A stretch of DNA of 64,000 nucleotides from a bacterium (GTDB lineage: Bacteria; UBP6; UBA1177). The translations under genes were made by a program, and so were the position numbers. The notes below the pieces were generated by a model. The model was not told the origin of the DNA and searched no databases. It saw nothing but the letters and a program-made list of their open reading frames with translations. The first letter of the stretch is position 1, and each line of letters starts with the position of its first letter. Where the stretch lies: contig JAGCUA010000093.1 of the NCBI GenBank assembly GCA_017963125.1, forward strand, positions 50,289 to 114,288, in the 5' to 3' direction. Shown in pieces: positions 9,729 through 18,672 of this stretch.

Positions 9729-12700
9729 ATGTTAAATAACAAAACATTGAGAGTTTTTTTAGCGGTTTTGTTAGTTCTTTCTTTCACTCTGACACTTTCC
9801 GCTCAGAGAAAGAAAAGAGATGACGAGACGGCTGCATCCAACGGTCCGGCAAAGGCTAGAATCGAAACCAACGATGTCAAGACCGACAGCAGATCGATGG
9901 AAAAAAGAGACGAAGCTATCAAACAGCTTAACGAACTCATAAAGGATTATCCCGAAGGTCCGAGAAAGGCGGAAGTTTACAGACGTCTTGCCGAGCTTTA
10001 CTGGGAAAAAGCAAGAGGCATCAAAGCCGTCATCATGGACGAGTACAACAAAAAAATCGATAAGTACTACGAAATGAATGACCCGAACGCTCCGATGCCC
10101 GAGCTTAACCTCGAGCCGTCGCTTGAATGGAACAAAAAGGCGATCGAAGTCTGTGACTACATTATTAAGAAGTATCCGACCTTCCAGAATCTGGACGAGG
10201 TTTACTTCTTCATGGCTTCCAACTTGATGGAAACCGGTCAGGCTCTTGCAGCTGTTCGTTACTACACACTCGTTGTCGAGAAATTCCAGAACTCGAAGTT
10301 CGCTTCCGACGCTTACTTCGAAATGGGTGAATATTTCTTCAACAACAACAACGTTTTCAAGGCTATCCCGAACTACAAAGCCATCATCGACAAGTATCCG
10401 GACAACAAATTCTTCGGATTCGCTCTTTATAAGTATGCTTGGTGTATGTATAACGTCGGCGAATACGAGCAGTCGGTAAAACTTTTCCAGCAGGTTGTCG
10501 AAGTCGCTGAGAAAATCAACGACCAGTCACTGAAGGAAGATGCTCTTAACGACATGGTCGCTCCGTATGCGGAAGCAGGTTCTGTTGACGAAGCTGAAAA
10601 ATACTTCAAGACGATCGTCAAAGAACAGAAATACTTCATCGCCGTTCTTAAAAGACTTGCTCAGATCTACTTCGATCAGGACAGATCTGAAGAAGCTATA
10701 AAAATTTACAGAAAACTGCAGCAGGAAGCTCCGGAAAGACCGGAAGGTCCGACCTGGCAGAAACAGATTGTCGAGTGCTACAAAAAACTCAACAACAAAG
10801 ATGCTGTAAGAAAAGAGATCATCGTTCTCGTTGCTAACTACGCTGATGCTAACTCACGCTGGGTAAAGGCGAACGAAAAGGACGAAGCTACTCTTGAAAG
10901 TGCTCAGCAGACCGCTGAGGCAGCACTCAGAATCCTCACAGTTGATTACCACAACGAAGCAAGAAAGACCAAATCGGCAGAAACATGGAAGATCGTCGGC
11001 GAACTTTACCCGACATACCTCAAATATTTCCCGAAATCGGAAGCTTCGTATGATATGCGTTTCAACTACGCTGAGTATCTTTACGACCACAAAAAATATA
11101 CTGAAGCCGGTGACGAGTATCAGAAAGTTGCCGACATGAATCCGAAAGGTCACCACTTCGAAGATGCTTCTTTCGGTGCAGTAAGCTGCTTCGGTGCTCT
11201 TCTTGAAGAAGAACAGGAAAAGGCGAAAAAAGAGGCTCAGAACAGAATCGCGAAGGCAAAACAGGAAAAATCGGGCGAAATCAGTGCTGATCTCGTAAAG
11301 GCGGCAGACGACAAGGATGCTGACAAGAAAGACAAAGTCGCTGATGAAAACAAGGCGAAACCGATTCCTGAGCTTCATCAGAAGTTCATAACTGCTTGCG
11401 ATACCTATATTAAGAATATCCCGAGATCGAAATATCTTGTCGATATTATCTACAAACAGGCTATTACTTATTACGTTTTCAACCATTTCGACAAAGCGGT
11501 TCCCGTTTTCGAGATGATCGTTCAGAAGTATCCGAGACACGAACTTGCAGAGTTCTCGGCTGACCTTATCATGGACTCTCTCAACATGGCGAGAGACTGG
11601 GAGGCAATTAACAATAAGTCGAGAGAATTCTTGAAGAATTCAGCTCTTCTTTCCGGAAGGAACAGACTTAAAACCGACCTTGAGAAATTCAAGGAAATGG
11701 CTACATTCTATTCCGCTGATATTCCTCACAAAAACGGAAAGAGCCTTGAATCGGCTGACAGATACATGGCTTTCGTAAACGAATTCCAGAAATCGAAATT
11801 CAACGATGTCGCTATGTACAACGCGATCGTTTACTACCAGAAAGGCGGTGACCTTTACAAGTCGATCCGTGTTCAGGAGCAGTTCCTCAGAGAATCCGAC
11901 GATGTTTACAAGAAGTCTCCGCACAGAGATAAAATCATGTTCGGACTTGCAAAGAACTACGAAGCGATCGCTTACTATGACAAAGCTGCTCAGCTTTACA
12001 TCGATTTCGTTGAAAAGTCTCCGCAGAGCAAAGACGCAGGCGATGCAGTATATAACGCGGCTGTTCTTTACGAGAGCTTGGGCGAAACCGAAAAAGCTAT
12101 CGATAATTACAGACTTTTCGTTGATAAATACGCGAAAGACGACAAGGAAAAAGCTGAAATCGCTCTTCAGTACGGCTACATCTGGATGAGAAAGGGCAAA
12201 ACTTTCTACGACAGAGCGGAAAAAGGTTTCGACAGATTCGTTGCAGACCATACCGATATTAAAGGCCTTAAAGATTACTACTATATTGATGATGCCGGCA
12301 AGAAAAAACCTGTTGAAGCAGTCAATAAAGTAAGCGTTGAAAAGGGCGAACCCAATACTCTTCTTGCTCTTTACGGCGCAAAAATGAAGATGTACAAAGA
12401 GCAGAACAACACGAAAGAATACTACAAGAGTGTTGACAAGATACTCCAGATCTCGAGAGGCGCTGAATTTAAGGAAAAAGCTGAACTCAACGAGATTTCG
12501 AGAGACATCATCGCAGAGGCGCTCCTTGAAGAACTTCTTCCGGAATTCAACGAATATATGTCTATCAAATTCGACAATATTCCGTTTGCGAAGAAGCACA
12601 AAGGTTACGAACTCCTTCAGCTCGGTTTCGACGTTGAAGACGGCAAAATCATCCATCACGGCGATGCAAATCCCGATGAGCTTTATCCGGATGAAAAGGC

Positions 12701-13358
12701 TAATCTGAAGGCAGCTGCAAAGGTAAAGGATGAGTTCAACAAAATTTCTCAGGAAAGAATGACCAAGAAGATCGAACTTACGGTTTCTCTTTCGCAGAAA
12801 TACGAGCAGATCATCTCGATCACGACTTCTCCGAGATTCACTCCGGCGGTTCTTTACTACATCGGTAAGATCTACAAAGACCTGACCGACCAGATGTTCA
12901 ATGCTCCTATCGCTCCGTGGCTCAGCGAAGCTCAGATTTCCGAGTACAAGAACTACCTCGATGAAAAGGCGTTCGGTGCTCAGAAAAACGCTGTTACCTA
13001 CTTTGAAACGGCTATGAAGAAAGGTTATGAAAGTTCGGTTTACAACGAATGGGTTGCAAAGGCTAAATACGAACTTCGTTTCTTCCAGGAAGTTACCGGC
13101 GGGAAATATTACGATGAAAACGAGATCGTTCCTCAGTCAGACATGATCGAAACATCATCTTTGATCGGAAAGATCGACACCGATTACAAATTCCCGAAGA
13201 TTTCCGATGAAGAAAGAGCTAAACTTAAAAAGAGCGCAGGTCAGCCGAAAGCTGCACCGGTAGCGGAAGAAGCTCCGGCGGAAGCGGCTCCGAAAGCGGA
13301 AGAGGCTGAACAGCCGGCTGCTGAAAATGTTGAAAACAACGAGGAACAGGGAGAATAA
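9729..13358 (+). CDS. Giant periplasmic TPR protein, module 1 (GltD-like position)
   Basis: A 1209-residue exported protein with a signal peptide (LAVLLVLSFTLTLSA, then Q) and many tetratricopeptide-like units, for example ALAAVRYYTLVVEKFQ, YKYAWCMYNVGEYEQSVKLF, KAVPVFEMIVQKYPRHELAE and YDKAAQLYIDFVEKSPQS. A charged Lys/Ala insert (about residues 500-545) interrupts the repeats, and the C-terminus is an Ala/Pro/Glu tail after a conserved globular part. TPR superhelices are protein-binding scaffolds; here it would span the periplasm and hold barrel and TonB parts together. The paralogue in module 2 is the 1113-residue protein at 20904. The two-base gap to the next gene indicates one operon. 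Confidence 0.7.
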   Translation: MLNNKTLRVFLAVLLVLSFTLTLSAQRKKRDDETAASNGPAKARIETNDVKTDSRSMEKRDEAIKQLNELIKDYPEGPRKAEVYRRLAELYWEKARGIKAVIMDEYNKKIDKYYEMNDPNAPMPELNLEPSLEWNKKAIEVCDYIIKKYPTFQNLDEVYFFMASNLMETGQALAAVRYYTLVVEKFQNSKFASDAYFEMGEYFFNNNNVFKAIPNYKAIIDKYPDNKFFGFALYKYAWCMYNVGEYEQSVKLFQQVVEVAEKINDQSLKEDALNDMVAPYAEAGSVDEAEKYFKTIVKEQKYFIAVLKRLAQIYFDQDRSEEAIKIYRKLQQEAPERPEGPTWQKQIVECYKKLNNKDAVRKEIIVLVANYADANSRWVKANEKDEATLESAQQTAEAALRILTVDYHNEARKTKSAETWKIVGELYPTYLKYFPKSEASYDMRFNYAEYLYDHKKYTEAGDEYQKVADMNPKGHHFEDASFGAVSCFGALLEEEQEKAKKEAQNRIAKAKQEKSGEISADLVKAADDKDADKKDKVADENKAKPIPELHQKFITACDTYIKNIPRSKYLVDIIYKQAITYYVFNHFDKAVPVFEMIVQKYPRHELAEFSADLIMDSLNMARDWEAINNKSREFLKNSALLSGRNRLKTDLEKFKEMATFYSADIPHKNGKSLESADRYMAFVNEFQKSKFNDVAMYNAIVYYQKGGDLYKSIRVQEQFLRESDDVYKKSPHRDKIMFGLAKNYEAIAYYDKAAQLYIDFVEKSPQSKDAGDAVYNAAVLYESLGETEKAIDNYRLFVDKYAKDDKEKAEIALQYGYIWMRKGKTFYDRAEKGFDRFVADHTDIKGLKDYYYIDDAGKKKPVEAVNKVSVEKGEPNTLLALYGAKMKMYKEQNNTKEYYKSVDKILQISRGAEFKEKAELNEISRDIIAEALLEELLPEFNEYMSIKFDNIPFAKKHKGYELLQLGFDVEDGKIIHHGDANPDELYPDEKANLKAAAKVKDEFNKISQERMTKKIELTVSLSQKYEQIISITTSPRFTPAVLYYIGKIYKDLTDQMFNAPIAPWLSEAQISEYKNYLDEKAFGAQKNAVTYFETAMKKGYESSVYNEWVAKAKYELRFFQEVTGGKYYDENEIVPQSDMIETSSLIGKIDTDYKFPKISDEERAKLKKSAGQPKAAPVAEEAPAEAAPKAEEAEQPAAENVENNEEQGE

Positions 13359-13360
13359 TC

Positions 13361-14527
13361 ATGAAAAAAATAGCATTATCTTTCTTGTTGGTATTTTCCT
13401 TGATTTTGGCTTCCTGCGGAACGGCTCCGGAGAAAGCTCAGGAAGATAAACCTGCACAGGCTAAGAAGTCGGAAGCGCCTGTTGCCAAGACAAAACCGAA
13501 AGAACCTGAAGATTGGGCAAAATATTACACCGAAGAAGGCATAAAAGCTCTCGAAGTTAAAGACGGTAAGGTTAATTTCGATGCGGCAATCAAAAATTTC
13601 GAGCTCGCAATCGAAGCTTTCCCGACCGCTCCGATACTTTACTACAACCTTGGTCTTGCTTATCAGCGCAAGGGTGATGACCAGAATGCTGTAAAAAATT
13701 ACAACAAAGCTCTTGAGCTTGATCCGAAATATTCTCTGCCGGTCATCAACAAGGCGGCTATTTATGCCAACAAACTTGAGTACAACCGCGCAATAGAAGT
13801 TTGCGAGAAGTTCCTCGAGAAAGAGAACGACAAGGATAAAGGCGTTCTTTCGGCAGTCGCAGGTTTCTACCTTTTGAAGGGTGACTACATCAATGCGATC
13901 CAGTCGGTTAGAAAGATTCTCATTCAGGATCAGGCTGATGTCGATGCGCTCAAAAACCTTGGTATGATCTACTTCAAAAAGAACGATTCCGGGCTTGCTT
14001 CGATGGTAACGACGAACTCCTACAACCTGAAGTCGGACGATGCAGGTATTGCTAATAACCGCGGTGTTCTTTATTCGGCACAGAATGATGACTCGCTCGC
14101 TATGCTTTATTTCACCCGTGCTATCGCAAATGATCCGAAGAACAAAAGTGCAAATTTCAATGTCGGTTCTATCGCTATGAAATACGGTGACGCAGAGACG
14201 GCTTACGAGAGATTTTCGGTCGTTCTTTCGCAGGATCCCGACAATTTGAATGCAAGAATCGGTCTTGCAATGGCTTTGAGAGGTCTTGGAAGATTTGAAG
14301 ATGCTGAAAAAGAGTATCTCGCAGTTCTTCAGAAAGATCCGAACAACGCTGTTGCGACATTCAACCTTGCAGTTCTTTACAATGATCATATGAACAAACA
14401 GGTTGAAGCGAAGAGAAACTTCAGAAAGTATATTTCTCTTACCGGCGGCAGTCTGCCGGCTGACCACATTGTCAATCAGTATCTGAGCGACAAAGTAAAC
14501 ATCAGACCGGTTGAAAAAACAGAGTAG
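13361..14527 (+). CDS. TPR-repeat lipoprotein, module 1 (GltE-like position)
   Basis: A 388-residue lipoprotein with lipobox LASC, Cys19. After an Ala/Lys/Pro linker come classical TPRs: APILYYNLGLAYQRKGDDQ, AVKNYNKALELDPKYSLP, SAVAGFYLLKGDYINAIQ, AIANDPKNKSANFNVGSIAM and AVLQKDPNNAVATFNLAVLY. It corresponds to the TPR lipoprotein at 24229 in module 2, and in type to the outer-membrane TPR lipoprotein GltE (AglT) of Myxococcus. Its likely role is an outer-membrane-anchored adaptor for the machine. The start ATG sits two bases after the previous stop. Confidence 0.7.
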   Translation: MKKIALSFLLVFSLILASCGTAPEKAQEDKPAQAKKSEAPVAKTKPKEPEDWAKYYTEEGIKALEVKDGKVNFDAAIKNFELAIEAFPTAPILYYNLGLAYQRKGDDQNAVKNYNKALELDPKYSLPVINKAAIYANKLEYNRAIEVCEKFLEKENDKDKGVLSAVAGFYLLKGDYINAIQSVRKILIQDQADVDALKNLGMIYFKKNDSGLASMVTTNSYNLKSDDAGIANNRGVLYSAQNDDSLAMLYFTRAIANDPKNKSANFNVGSIAMKYGDAETAYERFSVVLSQDPDNLNARIGLAMALRGLGRFEDAEKEYLAVLQKDPNNAVATFNLAVLYNDHMNKQVEAKRNFRKYISLTGGSLPADHIVNQYLSDKVNIRPVEKTE

Positions 14528-14535
14528 GAGAAAAT

Positions 14536-14563
14536 TTGATATTTCGAGCGTAATGGCTACACT
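14536..14563 (+). promoter_or_regulatory. Candidate internal promoter before the tiny secreted protein
   Basis: TTGATA (14536-14541), 16-base spacer, TACACT (14558-14563), in the only sizeable gap (68 bases) within module 1. The matched gene of module 2 also has its own promoter-like sequence, which strengthens this otherwise moderate match. Confidence 0.35.
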
Positions 14564-14595
14564 AAGGCGTTGATTTTAATACGGAGGTCGTTGCT

Positions 14596-14856
14596 ATGAA
14601 AAAGTTGGTCGCTGTTTTGTTTTTGTTGCTTTCTTTCTCATTCCTGGCAGCACAGGAAACAGATGAAGAAGGCAGACTTATCAAATACCGTGAAAAAACA
14701 GTCATCGATTTTGAAGATGTAATGTTGGAAGGTCAGATCAAGAAACCTTCGGGTTCGTTCCTTATGGATAGATCCAAAACAAAATTCAACTCTTTGATCA
14801 ATCTCAAACAGGATTTCAACAAGGAGTTGGTAAGATCTGTTGACTTGCTTAATTAG
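14596..14856 (+). CDS. Tiny secreted protein with an EGxIxKP motif, module 1
   Basis: An 86-residue protein with a GGAGG ribosome-binding site and a signal peptide (MKKLVAVLFLLLSFSFLAA, then Q). The mature part has about 67 residues and includes EGQIKKP, then FLMDRSKTKF and a C-terminal helix (KELVRSVDLLN). The same pattern (EGTIQKP, then FLSRAKFSY and EEVEKAV) is present in the 72-residue protein at 25993, in the equivalent place of module 2. The family is not one I can name. Constant position next to the TonB and motor genes suggests a small periplasmic partner of the TonB-like or ExbD-like proteins; that is inference. Confidence 0.65.
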   Translation: MKKLVAVLFLLLSFSFLAAQETDEEGRLIKYREKTVIDFEDVMLEGQIKKPSGSFLMDRSKTKFNSLINLKQDFNKELVRSVDLLN

Positions 14857-14900
14857 AAGTGTTGTTATGTTGATGTTAACCATTATATGAGGCCGAGACT

Positions 14901-16310
14901 ATGCCTGAGAAATCAAAAATGAGAAAAAGATTGCTTTACGATTTGTCTCCCATTCCGGGTGTACCGGTAAATGACGGAGCCAAAGGAAAATTGGAGCCGG
15001 AAATCAGAGTCGTTTACGACAACAAAGTCCTGCTCGATTTGCACAAAGTTGACAAAAACTTCACCCTCGGAACGGAAATCGGTTCAGATTGTATCGTGGA
15101 TGAGACCTATTTGTCTGAAAACAAGTTCGATTTCGCTTCCGTTTCAGGTAAGAATTTTTCTGTAAATCTCAAGAGCGGATTCAAAGGTGCCCTCTACAAA
15201 GGAACCGAGAAGACTGATTTGGAACAGTATATCGCTTCAGGAAAAACGAGTGTCGAGATTGATGACACAACGCTTCTTGTCGTTGAGTTCGGTCCGATTT
15301 CCGTATGCGCTTTGAAATCTCCTGCGGAAAAGTACAAAGGCGGTGCGTTGCAGTTTGATTTCGCATTTGCGATAATCCTGCTTGCCATCTTTGTTATCGG
15401 TGGATTTGTTTTCAATATGATTGTTGAAACTCCGCCTATCGAAGTCGATATTTTCGAGCTCGACAACAGATTCGCAAAGCTGATCGTTGAGACGAAGGAA
15501 GAAGAGATAAAGGTCGAAGAGATCGAGGAAGAAAAGAAAGTCAAACTCGAAAAGCCGAAAGAAGGTCTTGTCGAAGCTACTTCGCAGAGAAAATCTCTCG
15601 GTGAAGAAGGTAGAGTCGGTGATAAGAAAAGCCGTGTTGCGAACGCTCAGGGTTCCGCAAGAAGAGGCCTTGATGCTAAGGTTGCTCAGAGTTCCGGTAT
15701 TATGGGTGCTCTTTCATCCGGTGCTGCAAGCTTTGACCGAGTATTCGGCGGCGGCGGTCTTGGTGCCGGCATGGAAAAGACGCTCGGTTCGGTAACCGGT
15801 CTCGCAGGTGTTGACCAGTTCGGTTCAGGCGGTCTTGGAACAAGAGGTTTCGGTACAGGCGGCGGTGGTAACGCTCTCGGAATCGGCGGTCTCGGAACAA
15901 GGGGACGTGGCGGCGGCGGTGCCGGCGGAAAATACGGTATGGCAGCTGGTCAGATCGGCAGAAAAGGTCGTTCGGATATTTCCGCGGGCGGCGGTCAGGC
16001 AGTTATCATGGGTGCTCTTGACAGATCTGTCATCGATGCATACATCAGAAGAAACCTTGCAAAGATCAGATGGTGCTATGAGAAGGAACTTAACAAGGAT
16101 CCGAAACTTTTCGGAAGAATCGTTATCAACTTCATCATTTCTGCAACAGGTGCTGTAAGCAGTTCCAAAGTGCAGAGGACCACGATGGGCAACGCAACGG
16201 TTGAAAGCTGTGTAGCTGATCAGATTAAAAAGATTCGTTTCCCTGCTCCTAAGGGCGGCGGTATCGTTATCGTAAACTACCCGTTCGTATTTAAGAACTC
16301 GGAAAGCTAG
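14901..16310 (+). CDS. Single-pass TonB-like protein with AgmX/PglI C-terminal domain, module 1
   Basis: A 469-residue energy-transducer-like protein. Order of parts: a cytoplasmic beta-rich N-terminal domain (about residues 33-140, FHA-like in outline but without clear FHA signature residues), one transmembrane helix (153-174), the motif NRFAKLI (189-195), an acidic/basic coiled segment, a Gly-rich flexible stretch (about 270-350), and a C-terminal AgmX/PglI TonB-type domain with Cys392 and Cys437 (KIRWCYEKEL and VESCVADQIKKIRFP). The Gly-rich part would let the domain reach across the periplasm. The protein at 28128 has the same architecture and cysteine spacing. The closest known counterparts are the GltG/GltJ class of Myxococcus. 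Confidence 0.75.
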   Translation: MPEKSKMRKRLLYDLSPIPGVPVNDGAKGKLEPEIRVVYDNKVLLDLHKVDKNFTLGTEIGSDCIVDETYLSENKFDFASVSGKNFSVNLKSGFKGALYKGTEKTDLEQYIASGKTSVEIDDTTLLVVEFGPISVCALKSPAEKYKGGALQFDFAFAIILLAIFVIGGFVFNMIVETPPIEVDIFELDNRFAKLIVETKEEEIKVEEIEEEKKVKLEKPKEGLVEATSQRKSLGEEGRVGDKKSRVANAQGSARRGLDAKVAQSSGIMGALSSGAASFDRVFGGGGLGAGMEKTLGSVTGLAGVDQFGSGGLGTRGFGTGGGGNALGIGGLGTRGRGGGGAGGKYGMAAGQIGRKGRSDISAGGGQAVIMGALDRSVIDAYIRRNLAKIRWCYEKELNKDPKLFGRIVINFIISATGAVSSSKVQRTTMGNATVESCVADQIKKIRFPAPKGGGIVIVNYPFVFKNSES

Positions 16311-16321
16311 GGAGATAAAAC

Positions 16322-16975
16322 ATGAAAAAGTTGTTTTTGTTGCTTATGGCACTTTTGGTCAGTTTTTCGCTTTTGGCTGAGTCCGAAGAAGCTACGGGTG
16401 ATGTTTCCGGCAACGATCTGGATCCGATCCTCAGAGGTCTGCATCTCCAGTTCTCCGGCGGTCTCGTAGGTTATGTCGGCAAGGCTGGCGGAAAAAATGC
16501 CGGAAGTCCGATCGGTTCGGCTTTGAGGCTCAATTTCGGTTACGATATTCCTGTCCAGGATAAAGTAAACATCGGAATCGCGCTTTCTGTCGGTATGCTT
16601 CAGTATAATGCAAAAGAAAATGATGCTGACCTTGATCAGGATCACAAGGATTCTCCGTGGGTTGAAGATTACAACCCGCTTACGGTCGGTCTCGATTTCG
16701 ATGTTACATGGATGATCGATCCGAGATGGGAATTCGGTGTTCTCGTAAACTTTGACTACTATGCACTCGCGAAGACCTATAAATCGGGTAAGGATGCGTT
16801 GGATCACAATGCTACCAACAACGGTAATATCGCTGTCGGCGGCGGCTTGATTTTCGAGCGTTACACTTTCGCCCGTCATTTCTCGGTAGGCGCTTCAGTT
16901 GAATTCAACTACGTTGTTGATTTCGACGGTATGAACATCATTTTCACTCCCTTCATGAAGTATACATTCTTCTAA
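16322..16975 (+). CDS. Small outer-membrane beta-barrel protein, last gene of module 1
   Basis: A 217-residue exported protein with a good ribosome-binding site (GGAG) and signal peptide (LFLLLMALLVSFSLLA). The mature part is a small barrel: HLQFSGGLVGYVGK, ALRLNFGYDI, VNIGIALSVGMLQY, LTVGLDFDVTWMID, WEFGVLVNFDYYAL and a C-terminus ending in Phe (FMKYTFF), the usual signal for BAM-dependent assembly. It might correspond to one of the small outer-membrane proteins of the Myxococcus gliding apparatus (such as CglE), but this is only a suggestion. It begins 11 bases after the TonB-like gene. Confidence 0.65.
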   Translation: MKKLFLLLMALLVSFSLLAESEEATGDVSGNDLDPILRGLHLQFSGGLVGYVGKAGGKNAGSPIGSALRLNFGYDIPVQDKVNIGIALSVGMLQYNAKENDADLDQDHKDSPWVEDYNPLTVGLDFDVTWMIDPRWEFGVLVNFDYYALAKTYKSGKDALDHNATNNGNIAVGGGLIFERYTFARHFSVGASVEFNYVVDFDGMNIIFTPFMKYTFF

Positions 16976-16982
16976 TAGTGCG

Positions 16983-17783
16983 GTGTTTTCTCTTAACAAA
17001 AATCCTATAGGTATCTTTGACAGCGGCGTCGGCGGTCTCACTGTTTTCGCTGAGGTCAAAAAATCTCTGCCTGATGAAAGTGTTTTTTATCTCGGTGACA
17101 CTGCGAGGGTTCCCTACGGCAGCAAATCGGTCGATGTAGTTCGTCACTATTCGTTAGCCAATGTCAATCTGCTTATGGCTCTCGGCGTCAAGGCGGTCGT
17201 TATAGCCTGCAATACTGCATCTGCAGCGGCGCTTTCATTCGTGCAGGAGCGTTTCCCGAATCTGACGATCATCGGTGTTATTGAGCCTGTTGTCGAATAT
17301 CTTCTGACTCGGCCGGAATTGAAGCGGATCGGGATCATCGGAACGAATACGACGATTTTGTCGGGGGCTTACCAGAAAGCTCTTATCCGCGGCAATAAGG
17401 ATCTCGATATTTCGGCTAAGGCGTGTCCGCTTTTCGTTCATTTGGTCGAAGAGGGGCTTTTCAAAGGTGAGATCACAGAAATGGCGATCGACATGTATCT
17501 TTCTGCGATGAAAAAAAATCCGCCGGACGCACTTGTTCTCGGCTGCACTCATTATCCGATGCTGAGAAATGTTATTTCCGATTATTTCGGCGGAAAAGTC
17601 GAGATCCTTGACACTGCTTTCTACACGGCGAAAAAATTGGCAGGAATTTTGTCGGAAAACGGCATGAAGAATTGCGGAAGTGTCGAAAATGACAGATTTT
17701 TTGTTACAGATGACCCTGATTCGTTCAAGTCGACTGCAGAGCTTTTTCTCGGGTATAAAGTTGATAATGTGTTCCACATTTGA
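16983..17783 (+). CDS. murI: Glutamate racemase
   Basis: Cytoplasmic enzyme interconverting L- and D-glutamate to supply D-Glu for peptidoglycan. The 266-residue product has the N-terminal IGIFDSGVGGLTV motif, catalytic Cys76 in VVIACNTASA and Cys188 in LGCTHYP, and LGDTARVPYGSKS, all at standard positions. It starts at a GTG seven bases after the module 1 barrel gene, so it is probably translated from the same transcript, although a weak RBS is all that is visible. Its location between two envelope-machine modules is unusual. Confidence 0.95.
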   Translation: MFSLNKNPIGIFDSGVGGLTVFAEVKKSLPDESVFYLGDTARVPYGSKSVDVVRHYSLANVNLLMALGVKAVVIACNTASAAALSFVQERFPNLTIIGVIEPVVEYLLTRPELKRIGIIGTNTTILSGAYQKALIRGNKDLDISAKACPLFVHLVEEGLFKGEITEMAIDMYLSAMKKNPPDALVLGCTHYPMLRNVISDYFGGKVEILDTAFYTAKKLAGILSENGMKNCGSVENDRFFVTDDPDSFKSTAELFLGYKVDNVFHI

Positions 17784-17802
17784 TTTATTTTTTTTATAAA
17801 GT

Positions 17803-17834
17803 TTGCCTTTTTTTAATTATTGCCTATTATAGGC
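17803..17834 (+). promoter_or_regulatory. Candidate promoter with overlapping inverted repeat, module 2
   Basis: TTGCCT (17803-17808), 16-base spacer, TATTAT (17825-17830). The -10 box is embedded in the perfect inverted repeat GCCTA-TTA-TAGGC (17822-17834), which could be a repressor operator or merely coincide. It lies in the gap between murI and the first module 2 gene, in a very T-rich stretch. Confidence 0.4.
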
Positions 17835-17860
17835 GGCTGGATTTTTTTGCGGAGTTTGAA

Positions 17861-18670
17861 ATGAAAGTTTTTTTGACGATTGCATTTTTTATGTTTTTCT
17901 CTTTTTTAGGGGCTGAGGAGCCGCAGACTCCCGCTCAGGATCAGAACAATAATGCTGAGGCGGCTGCCGAAGCGTCTGCTGAAAAGGCGCCTGAAGCTGC
18001 TCCCGCTGAAACTGCACAGGTAGAAAGCGCACCTGCTGAAGCCGCTCCGGTCGAAGCAGAGGCAAAACCTGCTGAAGAGCCCAAGGCTGAAGAGGCAAAG
18101 CAGCCTGAGGCAGTTTCTTCTGAAAATGCTGACGAGCAGGGATATAACCTTAAACTCAGGGCTCTCGAGGAAAAAATCGATTCTTTGAAAGACAAAATCT
18201 TTAAATCAAAACAGAGACTTGCGATTCTGCAGGAAACCGTTCTCGGCGGAACTGTCGGCGGCTCGACCGTTACGATAATCCACAAGAATGATACAGGTTC
18301 GCTTTTCAGACTTGTTTCTGCGGTTTACTATTTTGATGACAAACCGATTTTCAAAAAAGTCGATCTTCCGGAAGAACTCGAGGAAAAAGAACTGCAGGTT
18401 TATGACGCAGCTGTCGTTCCTGGTCCTCACCGCGTTTCCGTTTACTACGTTTTCACGGGCAGAGGCTACGGTTTCTTCTCTTACATGAAGGATTATTCTG
18501 TAAAAATCACTGCTGACCACTCCTTCACGCTCGAAGAAGGCGATATGGTCGAAGTTGAAGTCGCTGCTGTAGACAAAGGTTCGATGTATAACTTCGACAA
18601 CAGAATCGGTGTTTCGTTCTCAGTCAACAAAAACACGTTTGAAAACAGGGATTCAGCTCAAGAGGAGTAG
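17861..18670 (+). CDS. Secreted protein with Ala/Pro/Glu linker, coiled coil and a beta-rich domain
   Basis: A 269-residue exported protein of unknown family. I use the ATG at 17861 (GGAG upstream, signal peptide MKVFLTIAFFMFFSFLGA, then EE) and not the TTG at 17780. After about 75 residues of Ala/Pro/Glu-rich linker comes a short coiled coil (LRALEEKIDSLKDKIF) and a domain of about 130 residues beginning VLGGTVGGSTVTIIHKND, with FRLVSAVYYFDDKPIFKK and PGPHRVSVYYVFTGRG. Similar linker-plus-coil proteins occur beside gliding-type clusters, but I do not recognise the family. It heads module 2 and is two bases from the next gene. Confidence 0.55.
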   Translation: MKVFLTIAFFMFFSFLGAEEPQTPAQDQNNNAEAAAEASAEKAPEAAPAETAQVESAPAEAAPVEAEAKPAEEPKAEEAKQPEAVSSENADEQGYNLKLRALEEKIDSLKDKIFKSKQRLAILQETVLGGTVGGSTVTIIHKNDTGSLFRLVSAVYYFDDKPIFKKVDLPEELEEKELQVYDAAVVPGPHRVSVYYVFTGRGYGFFSYMKDYSVKITADHSFTLEEGDMVEVEVAAVDKGSMYNFDNRIGVSFSVNKNTFENRDSAQEE

Positions 18671-18672
18671 TT

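Noticed and set aside
15720..15960. GGCGGTCTTGG-like repeats
   Set aside because: They are codons of the Gly-rich linker of the TonB-like protein, not a separate element.
17780..18670. TTG start at 17780 for the coiled-coil secreted protein
   Set aside because: It overlaps the end of murI and lacks an RBS; the ATG at 17861 has one and begins a signal peptide.
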